Under the pieces are notes generated by a model. It had not been told where the DNA came from. It saw nothing but the letters and a program-made list of their open reading frames with translations, and made no database searches. The position numbers and the translations under genes are program-made. A stretch of 64,000 bases of DNA from Spirirestis rafaelensis WJT71-NPBG6 (lineage in GTDB: Bacteria; Cyanobacteriota; Cyanobacteriia; Cyanobacteriales; Nostocaceae), in assembly GCA_019359015.1 (NCBI GenBank), contig JAHHID010000012.1:1-64000 (forward strand), in the 5' to 3' direction. Shown in pieces: positions 55,536-64,000 of the stretch (its first letter is position 1; each line of letters opens with the position of its first letter).

Positions 55536-56948
55536 TTATACTCTGTTATGATTCGTTTTCCAAGCAGTTTTTTCTAATTTGTCTAGATGCAAGGTATTTA
55601 ACCAGCGTTGGCGATAAATTTCATAAAGCGCCATACCTGCCGCCACTGAAGCATTTAAGCTAGGAGTATTCCCTTGTAACGGAATCGACACCAAAACATC
55701 GCAAGAGCGTTGTGTCAGCATACTCAAGCCTTCGCCTTCCGAGCCAACTACCAACACAATCGGAATTGGTTTTCTGCTTTCATCTTTAGCATTGACGAAT
55801 TCAACGGTATGCAGCGGTACGCTACCAGTCGCAGCGGTGCCATAAATCCAAAAATTAGCGGCTTTCAAGTCTTCCAAGGCACGGCTGAGGTTAACCACTC
55901 TTGCAACCGGAAAGGTTTCTAGAGCACCAGCTGCTACTTTCATCACCGTGGAAGTGATCCCAGAAGCTCTGCGTTGTGGGATTACTAATCCTTGAGCGCC
56001 GATCGCTTCAGCTGTACGAATAATTGCTCCCAAGTTGTGAGGATCGGTAATACCGTCAGCCACGACAATTACTGGCGCATCGGTTGTAGAAAAAGCTTTT
56101 GTAATTAACTCATCTAACTCGATGTAGGCGTGGGGGGCAATTTGCGCGGCTATTCCCTGATGATTTGCGTAGGAGGTGATTTGGTCTAGGCGCTTTGGTT
56201 CAACTTCATCAATCACCGTTCCGTTGTCTTTCGCTTGCAATATCAAATTGTGAAAGCGGGGATCGTAGCGTAGGCGAGAAGTAATCCAAATGCGATTCAG
56301 ACCGCGCTGATTTTCCAATGCAGTCAACACTGGATGGCGACCGTAGATGAGATCGCTATCTTCTGTTGGTTTAGATGCAGATGCAGGGGAGAAACTGCCA
56401 CGTGGTGGGCGTGAGTAGTCTTTTGCACCTTCGCCTGATTTAGATGGAGATGCATGAGAGAAATTGCGACGTATGCGTGCATCGTCTTTTGCGCCTTCAC
56501 CTGATTTTATCGATGGCGATGCATGAGAGAAATTACGACGTGGGCGTGCATCGTCTTTTGCGCCTTCACCTGATTTAGATGGAGATGCATGAGAGAAATT
56601 GCGACGTGGGCGTGCATCGTCTTTTGTGCCTTCACCTGATTTAGATGGAGATGCATGAGAGAAATTGCGACGTGGGCGTGCATCGTCTTTTGCACCTTCG
56701 CCTGATTTAGATGGAGATGCATGAGAGAAATTGCGACGTGGGCGTAGATCGTCTTTTGCACCTTCGCCTGATTTAGATGGAGATGTATGAGAAAACTTGC
56801 GACGTGGGCGTGCATCGTCTTTTGCGCCTTCGCCATCTTGAGGTCTGGGACGAATCGAACTGGAAATAATACGCTTGCCTTTAATTTTTAAAGATGGTGC
56901 GCGATTCGATTCGTTATTTAAGTTGATTTTTCTTGGATTGTTTGACAT
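55536..56948 (-). CDS. rlmB: 23S rRNA (guanosine-2'-O-)-methyltransferase RlmB with repeat-expanded N-terminus
   Basis: 470 aa from ATG 56948 (an in-frame start 10 codons earlier is less likely). The SpoU/TrmH part (about 215-460) has the substrate-binding [11 protein letters not shown] start, [19 protein letters not shown] (motif 1), [10 protein letters not shown] (motif 2) and [22 protein letters not shown] (motif 3), which form the trefoil-knot SAM site. It methylates G2251 (E. coli numbering) in 23S rRNA. The first 210 residues are unusual: seven repeats of about 22 residues ([22 protein letters not shown]), basic and probably disordered. mrnC lies just upstream on the same strand. Confidence 0.93.
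   Translation of the reverse strand: MSNNPRKINLNNESNRAPSLKIKGKRIISSSIRPRPQDGEGAKDDARPRRKFSHTSPSKSGEGAKDDLRPRRNFSHASPSKSGEGAKDDARPRRNFSHASPSKSGEGTKDDARPRRNFSHASPSKSGEGAKDDARPRRNFSHASPSIKSGEGAKDDARIRRNFSHASPSKSGEGAKDYSRPPRGSFSPASASKPTEDSDLIYGRHPVLTALENQRGLNRIWITSRLRYDPRFHNLILQAKDNGTVIDEVEPKRLDQITSYANHQGIAAQIAPHAYIELDELITKAFSTTDAPVIVVADGITDPHNLGAIIRTAEAIGAQGLVIPQRRASGITSTVMKVAAGALETFPVARVVNLSRALEDLKAANFWIYGTAATGSVPLHTVEFVNAKDESRKPIPIVLVVGSEGEGLSMLTQRSCDVLVSIPLQGNTPSLNASVAAGMALYEIYRQRWLNTLHLDKLEKTAWKTNHNRV
56390..56835 (-). repeat. 66-base tandem repeats in the rlmB N-terminal region
   Basis: Seven units of about 66 bases (one of 69) encode near-identical Arg/Lys-rich peptides. Identity between units is high at the DNA level, so expansion is recent; all units preserve the frame. 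Confidence 0.9.
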
Positions 56949-57041
56949 ATTATTTTGGTAGAGCGGATGGGTGAGCATCCCGATTTAATCAAGTTGGACT
57001 TACGCACTCTCAGTTATTATTTTTTTAGTGAGGTATATTCC

Positions 57042-57524
57042 TCACGGTTTTTCTAGCTGGAGTTTTTGCAGCAGTTCGGTTAAGCGTTGAGAATCGGTAA
57101 GATACAAATAACCAATCAAAGTTTCGAGACTAGTTGCTTGTTGATAAATTTCTCTTTCAAGGCGCTTGGGACTTTTTGTGGCGGCATTACGACCGCGCCG
57201 AACAATTTCTAATTCTGTATCTCTCAGATAAGGAGTAAGCGATCGCAATATTTTCGCTTGTGTTTCTGCTCTTACTTGCGACACGACTAAACGATGGTAA
57301 CTTTCCACTCGCTGCGGTGGCAGCAAATAAAACATCCTCATATGAAGTTCATAAACTGCATCCCCCAAATATGCGAGGGCTGCTGGAGAAACTTGTCGCA
57401 CATCTTTGAGGGAAATCTGTTGAGGTAATTGCTCTGTGGTTGCCTTAGCTAATTGGCACGAAGATGAATTCTGCTTATGTGCTGCATTTGATTCATCTAA
57501 TAGCTCTTCCTCCTTTGATTCCAC
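57042..57524 (-). CDS. mrnC: Mini-ribonuclease III
   Basis: 160 aa from GTG 57524; there is no better ATG upstream of the conserved region. It has the RNase III catalytic fold without a dsRNA-binding domain: PAALAYLGDAVYELHMRMF (equivalent of the signature) and ETLIGYLYL with the acidic pair. Mini-III processes 23S rRNA precursors. The adjacency with rlmB, another 23S rRNA enzyme, is also seen in Firmicutes and supports both calls. The first 30 residues are acidic and not conserved. Confidence 0.92.
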   Translation of the reverse strand: MESKEEELLDESNAAHKQNSSSCQLAKATTEQLPQQISLKDVRQVSPAALAYLGDAVYELHMRMFYLLPPQRVESYHRLVVSQVRAETQAKILRSLTPYLRDTELEIVRRGRNAATKSPKRLEREIYQQATSLETLIGYLYLTDSQRLTELLQKLQLEKP

Positions 57525-57926
57525 AAGTTAACTATTCCTTTCGGCTACATTGATTTTTTCCAAAGATTATAGTGCTGATATACCTAGCATAATCAACACT
57601 ACCAAAATTATTACTAATTTTATCTTTTTAGTTTTAAATTTACATTTACTTAGAGAATCTTCAGATTGGTCTATACTTTACCAACAGGTTTTACCAAGCT
57701 TTTGTATCTTTGATTGCGATCCCCAAGTTTCTGAGATTATTCTTTATTTTCGCTTAGTCGCTAGGCATTTATACGTTGACTGAAAATTTAGGATTTAGCC
57801 GTAAGTGGGCGATCGCACTTTTATTTTTCTCAGGGGAAATATCTGTTCTGTGGGAAAGTAATAATAATTAAGCTATCTCGATTTTAACATCAGATAGCTT
57901 AATTATATTCGTCAAGCAATTACGGA
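57525..57926. other. Intergenic stretch with terminator
   Basis: A plus-strand frame of 77 codons (57550-57783) has no recognisable features and is not called. The strong terminator at 57865-57905 ends the STAS gene. Confidence 0.45.
57865..57905 (-). terminator. Terminator of the STAS gene
   Basis: TAATTAAGCTATCT (57865-57878) pairs perfectly with AGATAGCTTAATTA (57892-57905); the minus strand continues TTATTACTTT. It lies 21 bases beyond the stop codon. Confidence 0.8.
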
Positions 57927-58364
57927 CTACTTAATGTTTTCTAGAGCCGCATCAACTGTTGCTTGCAGGGAGAGAAACTTCTCTAAGCGAACAAGCTTGA
58001 CTGTTTGAGTAACGCGGGCGTTAGAGACAATTTGCAAAGTGCCTTCGGCGTTTTGAGCCTGCTTGGCTAGCTGCACTAGAGCACCCAAGCCAGAGCTATC
58101 AACAAAGTCAATTTGTGAGAGATCCAGAATTATGTGCTTTGGACCCTCATCAATCTTGCTGCCTAGCACCTTGCGAAAAGTCGGTTCCGAAAAGGCATCT
58201 AACAGACCTGTGAGACGGAATAGCTGACAGTTATCCCGGACTTCGCGAGTACCTCTCAGGCTCACGGTTAGATTAAGTGGTTCAGCTATAACTCCCTCCT
58301 CATCGTTAAGGTAAACGTTCAAGTATAGATGGTTTTTGAGCAAGTTGTCTACAACTGGCTTCAT
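57927..58364 (-). CDS. STAS domain protein (anti-sigma factor antagonist-like)
   Basis: 145 aa. The STAS domain (about 40-140) has [22 protein letters not shown], in which the second Ser of DSSG is the usual phosphorylation site in SpoIIAA-type antagonists. A nonstandard 35-residue N-terminal part (LYLNVYLNDEEG) precedes it. The protein likely works in a partner-switching circuit with a kinase/anti-sigma and a PP2C phosphatase located elsewhere. Confidence 0.88.
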   Translation of the reverse strand: MKPVVDNLLKNHLYLNVYLNDEEGVIAEPLNLTVSLRGTREVRDNCQLFRLTGLLDAFSEPTFRKVLGSKIDEGPKHIILDLSQIDFVDSSGLGALVQLAKQAQNAEGTLQIVSNARVTQTVKLVRLEKFLSLQATVDAALENIK

Positions 58365-58460
58365 GGGTTAGTAGATAGTGGATAGTGGATAGTAGTTAAG
58401 AATACTTTTTGATAACGCTCCAACGCTCCAACCAACCACTAACCACTTTCTACATTATTT

Positions 58461-59624
58461 TTAGCTTACTTGAGCGGCAGCGCGACGTGCTGTTTGCATC
58501 GATTGGACAAACTGTTCAAACAAATAATCAGCATCGTGAGGTCCGGGACTTGCCTCTGGGTGATATTGTACTGAAAACACAGGTAAAGACTTATGACGCA
58601 ATCCAGCAACAGTGCGATCATTTAAGTTCAGGTGGCTGATTTCTACCTGGGTGTTGGTTAAAGAATCTGGGTCAATGGCAAAACTGTGATTTTGACTGGT
58701 AATTTCTATCCTTTCTTGCAATCCTGCTGGCTGATTTAAACCCCGATGCCCAAATTTGAGTTTAAAGGTTTCTGCCCCCAAAGCATGACCTAAAATCTGG
58801 TGTCCCATGCAAATGCCAAAGATGGGTTTTTCCGCACCAAGCAATGCTTTGGCGGTTTCAATACCTTCGGTGACTGCGGAGGGATCGCCAGGACCATTGG
58901 AAAGAAAGATACCATCTGGATTGTGTTTGAGAATTTCCTCTGGTGGGGTGTCTGCCGGAACAACGATAACTCGGCATCCGTAAGCAGCTAAACGACGTAA
59001 AATATTGCGTTTTACGCCAAAGTCAAGAGCCACAACGGTGAAGGATTCTTCAGAATTTGCGACACCAACTGGGTTAAATTCCCAAGTTGCTGTGGTGGGA
59101 TCTGACCATTCATAAACCGTTGTAGTGGTGACTTGGCGAACCAGATTTAATCCCTTCATGCTCGGAGCGGCTTGTACTTTTTCTAACAATTCCGCCTCAT
59201 CGAGAATTGAGGTGGATATGCCGCCGTTCATGGCTCCAAACATGCGAATTTTGCGGGTGAGGGCGCGGGTATCAATACCGTAGATACCCGGCACTTGGTG
59301 CTGTTTGAGGTAGTCTGGCAACGATTGTGTCGATCGCCAATTACTCGGTCGATGACAAATATTGCGAGCGATCGCACCTTGTACTTGTGGTCCTTTTGAC
59401 TCCTCATCCTCTGGATTTACACCAGTGTTTCCTAATTCAGGATAAGTAAAAATAACTATCTGACCGCAGTAACTAGGGTCGGTCAGCACTTCTTGATATC
59501 CGGTCATCCCAGTATTAAAGACCACTTCCCCGATCGCGGTGCCAGTAGCACCGAAAGACCAACCGCGATAAGTAGTTCCATCTGCCAGGACAAGTAAAGC
59601 AGGTATTGTGTCAGACAGGGGCAT
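58461..59624 (-). CDS. carA: Carbamoyl-phosphate synthase small subunit (glutamine amidotransferase)
   Basis: 387 aa from ATG 59624. An upstream in-frame ATG at 59678 would add residues coded by the heptamer repeat and is rejected. The N-terminal CPSase_sm domain ([17 protein letters not shown]) is followed by a class I glutaminase domain with the catalytic Cys in [11 protein letters not shown] and the His/Glu in [11 protein letters not shown]. It hydrolyses glutamine to supply ammonia to CarB for carbamoyl phosphate, feeding pyrimidine and arginine synthesis. carB is not in this window. Confidence 0.96.
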   Translation of the reverse strand: MPLSDTIPALLVLADGTTYRGWSFGATGTAIGEVVFNTGMTGYQEVLTDPSYCGQIVIFTYPELGNTGVNPEDEESKGPQVQGAIARNICHRPSNWRSTQSLPDYLKQHQVPGIYGIDTRALTRKIRMFGAMNGGISTSILDEAELLEKVQAAPSMKGLNLVRQVTTTTVYEWSDPTTATWEFNPVGVANSEESFTVVALDFGVKRNILRRLAAYGCRVIVVPADTPPEEILKHNPDGIFLSNGPGDPSAVTEGIETAKALLGAEKPIFGICMGHQILGHALGAETFKLKFGHRGLNQPAGLQERIEITSQNHSFAIDPDSLTNTQVEISHLNLNDRTVAGLRHKSLPVFSVQYHPEASPGPHDADYLFEQFVQSMQTARRAAAQVS

Positions 59625-60033
59625 AGGTAAAAAAGTAGGGAATTGAGCATGGGGCATCGGGCATCGGGCATCGGGCATCGGGCATCGGGCATGGAAACAA
59701 TCGTATTAGAACGCGTATCACAAGAAGCGTCTTTACAACCTTTTATTCAATTCCTATGCCCAATCACGGCAGGTGCGCGGCTGCCGGGAAACCATGAGCG
59801 GCAGTCGCTCATGGGGAAAATCCCCAAGATCGCGCTGCCTCACCAACGCACTGCCTCCCCCATGCCCATTGCCCAATTACCATTGCCCCCAATCGAATGT
59901 TAATTATCTCATGAGTAGTTCAATTTCGAGTTGTAAGCAAAATTAATTAAAAATTCATAATTAAACAGATAAAATTTTAGGAGGTGCAAAAGTAGATTTC
60001 AAGAGCCTTGGGCAGGTAAAATGTCAAGTAATT
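59625..60033. other. Divergent intergenic region between carA and the aspartic protease gene
   Basis: It contains the GGGCATC heptamer repeat (59652-59692), a GGCAGTCGCTCATGG-like inverted sequence near 59775-59815, and CCCATTGCCCAATTACCATTGCCCC copies. No gene is supported. Promoters for both flanking genes should lie here. Confidence 0.5.
59652..59692. repeat. Heptanucleotide tandem repeat (GGGCATC)
   Basis: Five full units of GGGCATC plus a partial unit, just upstream of carA. It belongs to the same STRR class as the ATTCAAA repeat at 29045. Confidence 0.88.
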
Positions 60034-61107
60034 ATGCTTCATTCTTATTTATCCCGTTCAGCGCTAATTTTTCTATCAGGCACTTTGGCGGTGTTAAGTT
60101 TTGGTTGTCGTGAAGACAAACAAAATACCGTGCTAGGTGGCAATGAGCAACCTGCTCAAATGAATAATCTGGCAGCAGCACCTTCGGTTGGTGAAACTCC
60201 ACCAGCACCTAGTCCAGAAACAGAATCTCAGACACCAGTGAACATTGAACCAACTTCTTTTGAGTTGGGGTTGGATAAAGCCACTGGTGGTTTAAGTATT
60301 AGTCAATCTGCTCAATCAAGCGCAGATTGGAAGTTGGTAGCGAGTCAATACCTGGATGCGATCGCTCTAATGAAACAAGTTGAGCAAGAAAGTCCGGACT
60401 TTGCGATCGCTCAAAGAAAAATTACTGAATATCGGCTCCAAGCCAAATATGCTCAGGAAAAAGCGGCTGTTAATCGGCTTTTAACAACATCAGAACCAGA
60501 ACCGGAGAAAATAGTAGTTGCTATTCCGGAAGCATCGCCATTACCAAAGTTCATCCAACCTTTGCCGCAACCTGTACGTGTACAAGTAAAAAAACGGGAC
60601 AATCCTGTATCGTCTTTGCCACAACCACTCAACCAAACCAAAGAAAAAGAAACTACCGAAGTATTTTCAGTACCCATCAAACGGCGAATTGGCGGCACAC
60701 CAATTATTGAAGTTACCTTCAATGGCAGTCAGAAATTTGAGATGATTGTTGATACAGGAGCAAGTGGTACAGTTATCACTCAGCAAATGGCTTCTTCCTT
60801 GGGAGTCGAGTCTGTGGGGAAAGCTAAGGCAAACACCGCTAGTTCCAAAGCTGTGGAATTTGCCATAGGCTATGTTGATACTATGGAAGCCGGTGGAGTA
60901 TCAGTTAATAAAGTAGCAGTAGCGATCGCAGGCTCAGATTTAGAAACTGGACTTCTCGGACATGACTTTTTTGGCAATTACGACCTGACTATCAAACGCA
61001 ATGTCGTAGAATTTCGCCCTCATGCCGATTTACATTTTAATTCCCCAGAAACTCAACTAATTGTTCCAACTTTGCCCAAGCAGCGCCGCTCTGTAGAATA
61101 TCCTTAG
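60034..61107 (+). CDS. Lipoprotein with retropepsin-like aspartic protease domain
   Basis: 357 aa. The N-terminus is a lipoprotein signal with lipobox LSFGC (Cys25). A Pro/Gln-rich linker and a TPR-like helical segment (about 90-150) precede the clan AA aspartic protease domain (about 212-335) with the active-site motif [11 protein letters not shown] and the later GLLGHDFF flap/ILG-like motif. Retropepsin-type proteins act as homodimers. It is probably located in the periplasm, tethered to a membrane. Its 3' end overlaps the antisense trpD gene by 71 bases. Confidence 0.87.
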   Translation: MLHSYLSRSALIFLSGTLAVLSFGCREDKQNTVLGGNEQPAQMNNLAAAPSVGETPPAPSPETESQTPVNIEPTSFELGLDKATGGLSISQSAQSSADWKLVASQYLDAIALMKQVEQESPDFAIAQRKITEYRLQAKYAQEKAAVNRLLTTSEPEPEKIVVAIPEASPLPKFIQPLPQPVRVQVKKRDNPVSSLPQPLNQTKEKETTEVFSVPIKRRIGGTPIIEVTFNGSQKFEMIVDTGASGTVITQQMASSLGVESVGKAKANTASSKAVEFAIGYVDTMEAGGVSVNKVAVAIAGSDLETGLLGHDFFGNYDLTIKRNVVEFRPHADLHFNSPETQLIVPTLPKQRRSVEYP

Positions 61108-62188
61108 CCGCACTAACACCTTGAGCGTGGTTCATCAACTCAACTGCACCCCCCACTTGCAGCGCTAAAGCCGCATTTAATGCGACTACATCCTCTTGTG
61201 CAGCAGTTCCCTTGCCTTGCAGTACTGCTTTGAGAATCTCCGCATTTTCTTGAACATCGCCACCCCGTAGCGCTCCTATGGGAGCAGGTGTTAAATTTAA
61301 TTCTTGGGGATTAATACTAGTTAACTGCACTTCACCTTGAGACAACACCGCCAAATCGGTCAAATCTCCCAAGCCAGCTTCATCAAGTCTTTCTCGTCCG
61401 TGCAAAATAATTGCTTTTTGTGTACCCAATTGCTGTAAAGCTTGAGCAATTGTTGCTAAAAGGTGCGGATCGAATATTCCTATAACTTGCCCAGTCGGAC
61501 GCAACGGATTTACTAAAGGTCCAAGTAAATTAAACACCGTCCGCACCTTCAAAGTGCGCCGCAATGAAGCAACAGCTTTGAGTGCAGGATGCCAACCAGG
61601 GGCAAATAAAAAAGTAATCCCCACCTCTTGTAGTGCTGCTTGTACTTTGTCGCTGGAGACAGCCAAATTCACACCTAAAGCTTCTAAAACATCCGCACTG
61701 CCCACCCGACTTGATGCCGAACGATTGCCGTGTTTGGCAACTTTCACACCATAGGCGGCAGCGACAAAAGCCACCGCTGTGGAAATATTAAATGTCGATG
61801 CACCATCACCGCCAGTGCCACAGGTATCGATCACAGGGGAGGGGGAGAGGGGGGGAGTGGGGGATGGGGAGATGGGGAGAGGGGGAGAGGGGGGGAAAGA
61901 AGAATTCTTCTCCTTGTCTCCTTGTCTCCTTGTCTCCTTGTCTCCCCCTCTCCCTAAAGACTGGGATTGCAAGACTTCAGCCATTCCTGCCAACTCGTCG
62001 GCAGAAACGCCTTTGAAGTGCAGTGCTGTCAGAATTGCTCCTGATATTTCTGGCGGAATAGCTTCATTTAACCATCCTTGCATCAATTCAGCAGCTTGAT
62101 TGCGGGACAAGGATTCGCGGTCTAATAATTGTTGCAGTACTTTGTAGCTAGGGGAGAATTCGGGCGCAGTAATTGGGGAATTTATCAT
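61037..62188 (-). CDS. trpD: Anthranilate phosphoribosyltransferase with in-frame repeat insertion
   Basis: 383 aa. The PRPP-binding motif [18 protein letters not shown] and [21 protein letters not shown] are intact, as is [14 protein letters not shown]. It transfers a phosphoribosyl group to anthranilate in tryptophan synthesis. Between VLQSQS and VIDTCG about 41 extra residues, rich in Pro/Ser ([12 protein letters not shown]) and charged ([13 protein letters not shown]), are coded by intergenic-type repeats at 61835-61956. Family members lack this stretch. It sits in a surface loop before the PRPP site, so activity may be retained. Start ATG 62188. Confidence 0.94.
   Translation of the reverse strand: MINSPITAPEFSPSYKVLQQLLDRESLSRNQAAELMQGWLNEAIPPEISGAILTALHFKGVSADELAGMAEVLQSQSLGRGGDKETRRQGDKEKNSSFPPSPPLPISPSPTPPLSPSPVIDTCGTGGDGASTFNISTAVAFVAAAYGVKVAKHGNRSASSRVGSADVLEALGVNLAVSSDKVQAALQEVGITFLFAPGWHPALKAVASLRRTLKVRTVFNLLGPLVNPLRPTGQVIGIFDPHLLATIAQALQQLGTQKAIILHGRERLDEAGLGDLTDLAVLSQGEVQLTSINPQELNLTPAPIGALRGGDVQENAEILKAVLQGKGTAAQEDVVALNAALALQVGGAVELMNHAQGVSAAKDILQSGAAWAKLEQLVEFLGN
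61835..61956. repeat. Low-complexity repeat inserted in frame in trpD
   Basis: On the plus strand a GGGGGAGAGGGGG stretch with GGGGATGGGGAGATGGGG is followed by four units of CTCCTTGT. The same style of G-rich then CTCC-rich repeat occurs between genes at 27773-27868 and 33072-33193. The halves can pair as a hairpin. Confidence 0.8.
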
Positions 62189-62414
62189 AGATTAAGAGTT
62201 GTGTTTTAATCTTTGTTCACCCAATCTTGCCATAAGGCGATCGCACTAACACCTCTAGTAACGGTTTTGCGGGTGCAATTCATACTACAAATGATAATAT
62301 TAGCATTTCTTGGCGACGGCAAATGAATAGAAGAGTGTGCGATCGCTTATGAAAACAGCATCAAAATCTTTCACTCCTCAAAAATTCTCGCTAATACAAA
62401 AAGCTTAAAAACCC

Positions 62415-63035
62415 ATGCTCACTTATGAAAAGTGGCTCAATTGCGTATTTGGTCGCGCTGCTAATCAAGACGTTTCATATTCCAAGTTCGATGCTCCTAC
62501 AACTGTTGAGTACATCCATAGAACATTAGTACATTCTGGTTTTGATCTGCTCCGCTTTTCAGATAAACAGGTCAATAATGGAATAGAAGCAATTTTCAAT
62601 AATTCAATTTCGGATATTATCTATAGCTTGAAAGAGCCAACAGTTCCTGCCGAAGCTCGTACAGCAGCTATTCGTGCCATCAAAATTCTCTACACTGATT
62701 GCTTTGAAAAGCGTGCTAAACCTGTTCTGAGTCACTTAGATGAACCTGGTGCTTCACCAATTAACTCTATTTGTTACATGTTCTGGGACGTGACTCCAAT
62801 AAGTAGTTGGGGAAATAAGGGAGACTGTGAGTATTTTGAATTAACTTTAGAAGTCCTTGAATTTGCTCTTTATCTAAAAAATCCAGCCTGTATAGAGAGT
62901 GCCTTGCATGGGTTGGGACATATATACAATAAACGGGTTTACAAAATCATTGATGATTGGATTAAGCAGTCACAAACTAGCCGCTCTGATTTGCTAAGAT
63001 ATGCTGCACAAGCGCAAATAGGATACATTTTATAA
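62415..63035 (+). CDS. Hypothetical protein
   Basis: 206 aa, soluble, helical with mixed composition and no signal peptide. I cannot name a family. The ordered pattern of helices with LEFALYLKNPACIESALHGLGHIY and SRSDLLRYAAQAQIGYIL suggests a HEAT-like or immunity-protein-like helical repeat. The ATG at 62415 is clear. No operon partner. Confidence 0.7.
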   Translation: MLTYEKWLNCVFGRAANQDVSYSKFDAPTTVEYIHRTLVHSGFDLLRFSDKQVNNGIEAIFNNSISDIIYSLKEPTVPAEARTAAIRAIKILYTDCFEKRAKPVLSHLDEPGASPINSICYMFWDVTPISSWGNKGDCEYFELTLEVLEFALYLKNPACIESALHGLGHIYNKRVYKIIDDWIKQSQTSRSDLLRYAAQAQIGYIL

Positions 63036-63121
63036 TCGATTTTGGCTCAAATGAAGTCATGTTTGGAAAGCATGATTTCGCATTGGCAGCTAAAATTCAG
63101 ACCATAGCTTGAGCAACCAGT

Positions 63122-64000
63122 TCAGGGGTGCAATTTGTACCAGCCATACAAGTGCAGAACTCCTAGCCAAACTGCGGAAAGTAAACCCGCAAGGCTGAGG
63201 GTCAGACCGCTAAATGAGACTAATAATCCAAAAACGGGTAATACTGCACCGGCGATGGTGCAAATTAAGGCTGCAAGAGACGCACGCAAATTTGCTCCTA
63301 ACCCCCATGACAAAGCTAGTAAAATCAGGGAAATTAGCGTCCAAGCAAATTCGGCATTCATTAAACGAGCTAAATAAGTCAAAGTCAATAGACAAGCAAA
63401 GAAAATTCCACTAGCCAGCGCTACGTTTTTCAAACTCATTGGTATGGATAAATATAACAACAATATCCACCAGAGAAATAACGCCGGCGCTAGCAATAGT
63501 AGACGGGGCATGATGCCAGTATTACGAATGGGGTCAGTGTTGGTATATACTCCTAAGGGATTTTTGACAGAAACATTATCATCAAATATCCAAGTAAACT
63601 GGGTGCTTTTTCTGTCAACTTTAATGTCATTTGGTATAATGCCACTGGCAAAATTAGCGCCTGCGAAGTTAGCGATCGCTATCAAGCGAAAGTTAGAAAG
63701 TAATTGCCCTTGGGCACTATAAACCCAACGTGGTCCACCTTGCGCTTTATAGGTAATGCGAAAGCTAGTTTCTTCTCTCGGTTGCAAGCTAAATGCAAAG
63801 CTATAATCACCCGGATTTGTTTGTTGTAATCTATTACCAGCACGCTCTACTTTATAGCTTTGCAGTAATGAGTAGCCGTTCGGTGGGGGTACTTCAAAGA
63901 AAAAATTATTAATATCTTGAAGTTGGTTGACAACTTTGTAGTCAGCAGTGTAGTCTACGCGATAAGTTGCACTACGACCTTGAACATCTGGAGTTTGGTC
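63122..64000 (-). CDS. Membrane protein, N-terminus beyond the window
   Basis: At least 293 codons; the frame stays open to the window edge, so the 5' end is missing. The visible part begins with an extracytoplasmic beta-rich domain (VPPPNGYSLLQSYKVERAG, YKAQGGPRWVYSAQG) and ends with four or five hydrophobic helices (about 155-290 of the visible part). I do not recognise the family with confidence. A surface-exposed domain followed by a membrane bundle suggests a cell-envelope role. Confidence 0.75.
   Translation of the reverse strand, partial: DQTPDVQGRSATYRVDYTADYKVVNQLQDINNFFFEVPPPNGYSLLQSYKVERAGNRLQQTNPGDYSFAFSLQPREETSFRITYKAQGGPRWVYSAQGQLLSNFRLIAIANFAGANFASGIIPNDIKVDRKSTQFTWIFDDNVSVKNPLGVYTNTDPIRNTGIMPRLLLLAPALFLWWILLLYLSIPMSLKNVALASGIFFACLLTLTYLARLMNAEFAWTLISLILLALSWGLGANLRASLAALICTIAGAVLPVFGLLVSFSGLTLSLAGLLSAVWLGVLHLYGWYKLHP

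Noticed and set aside
56507-56836. 109-codon frame with repeated [16 protein letters not shown] peptides
   Set aside because: It is an out-of-frame reading of the rlmB repeat region; the RlmB frame continues into a conserved enzyme.
57550-57783. 77-codon plus-strand frame between mrnC and the STAS gene
   Set aside because: Hydrophobic AT-driven composition, no ribosome-binding site and no recognisable motif.

Overview
The window comes from a cyanobacterium, most likely a filamentous heterocyst-forming one (Nostocales). Direct signs are the very frequent HIP1 octamer GCGATCGC, a DnaE N-terminal half ending in a split intein, cyanobacterial families (DUF1517, DUF1816, CruF/CruG, paired flavodiiron proteins), many TPR, WD40, CHAT and Ser/Thr-kinase proteins, and heptanucleotide tandem repeats. 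The adjacent canonical plus non-canonical flavodiiron pair resembles the heterocyst flv3B-flv1B arrangement; heterocyst formation is an inference from this.

Layout. 0.4-8 kb: DUF1517 protein, a membrane protein, a Ser/Thr kinase fused to an FGE-sulfatase-like domain, an M41-type peptidase without its AAA domain, a diguanylate cyclase and a small heavy-metal-binding protein, with a 0.9 kb gene-free stretch. 8-12 kb: alaS, then a run of toxin-antitoxin-like genes (HicB, frameshifted HicA, orphan Phd-like protein, DUF433/DUF5615 pair). 12-20 kb: DUF4870 protein, methyltransferase plus ABC exporter, DinB, a GST operon divergent from a LysR regulator across a clean palindrome, GNAT-cupin, Uma2 and a phosphatase-like protein. 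20.7-26.8 kb: a three-gene overlapping operon of a giant TPR-CHAT peptidase, a small soluble protein and a protein with C-terminal membrane helices. 26.9-30.2 kb: RNase HI and the myxol-glycoside carotenoid genes cruF and cruG. 31.3-35 kb: two flavodiiron proteins. 35.5-39.3 kb: a TnpB-only IS605/IS1341-type element, an SDF-family symporter and a small membrane protein. 39.6-43 kb: dnaE N-half with split intein, and a DsbA-like protein.

43.2-53.5 kb is the most accessory part. It holds two oppositely oriented ribbon-helix-helix paralogues, a decayed IS630-like transposase, a tight two-gene unit encoding a ThDP-dependent acetolactate-synthase-like enzyme and a KAS III-like enzyme (a candidate small biosynthetic unit) followed by a PEP-CTERM SGNH hydrolase, an HTH-NB-ARC-WD40 STAND protein with 14 WD40 repeats, and the decayed 3' end of a group II intron. 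53.5-64 kb returns to mainly housekeeping genes: CAP protein, alpha/beta hydrolase, DUF1816, rlmB with a repeat-expanded N-terminus, mrnC, a STAS protein, carA, an aspartic protease that overlaps trpD tail to tail, trpD with an in-frame repeat insertion, an unknown protein and a membrane protein cut by the window edge.

Best candidates for something undescribed are the ThDP/KAS III pair (44.9-47.7 kb), the TPR-CHAT operon (20.7-26.8 kb) and the in-frame colonisation of coding genes by intergenic repeat families (TPR-CHAT gene, trpD, rlmB). No tRNA, rRNA or CRISPR array was recognised.
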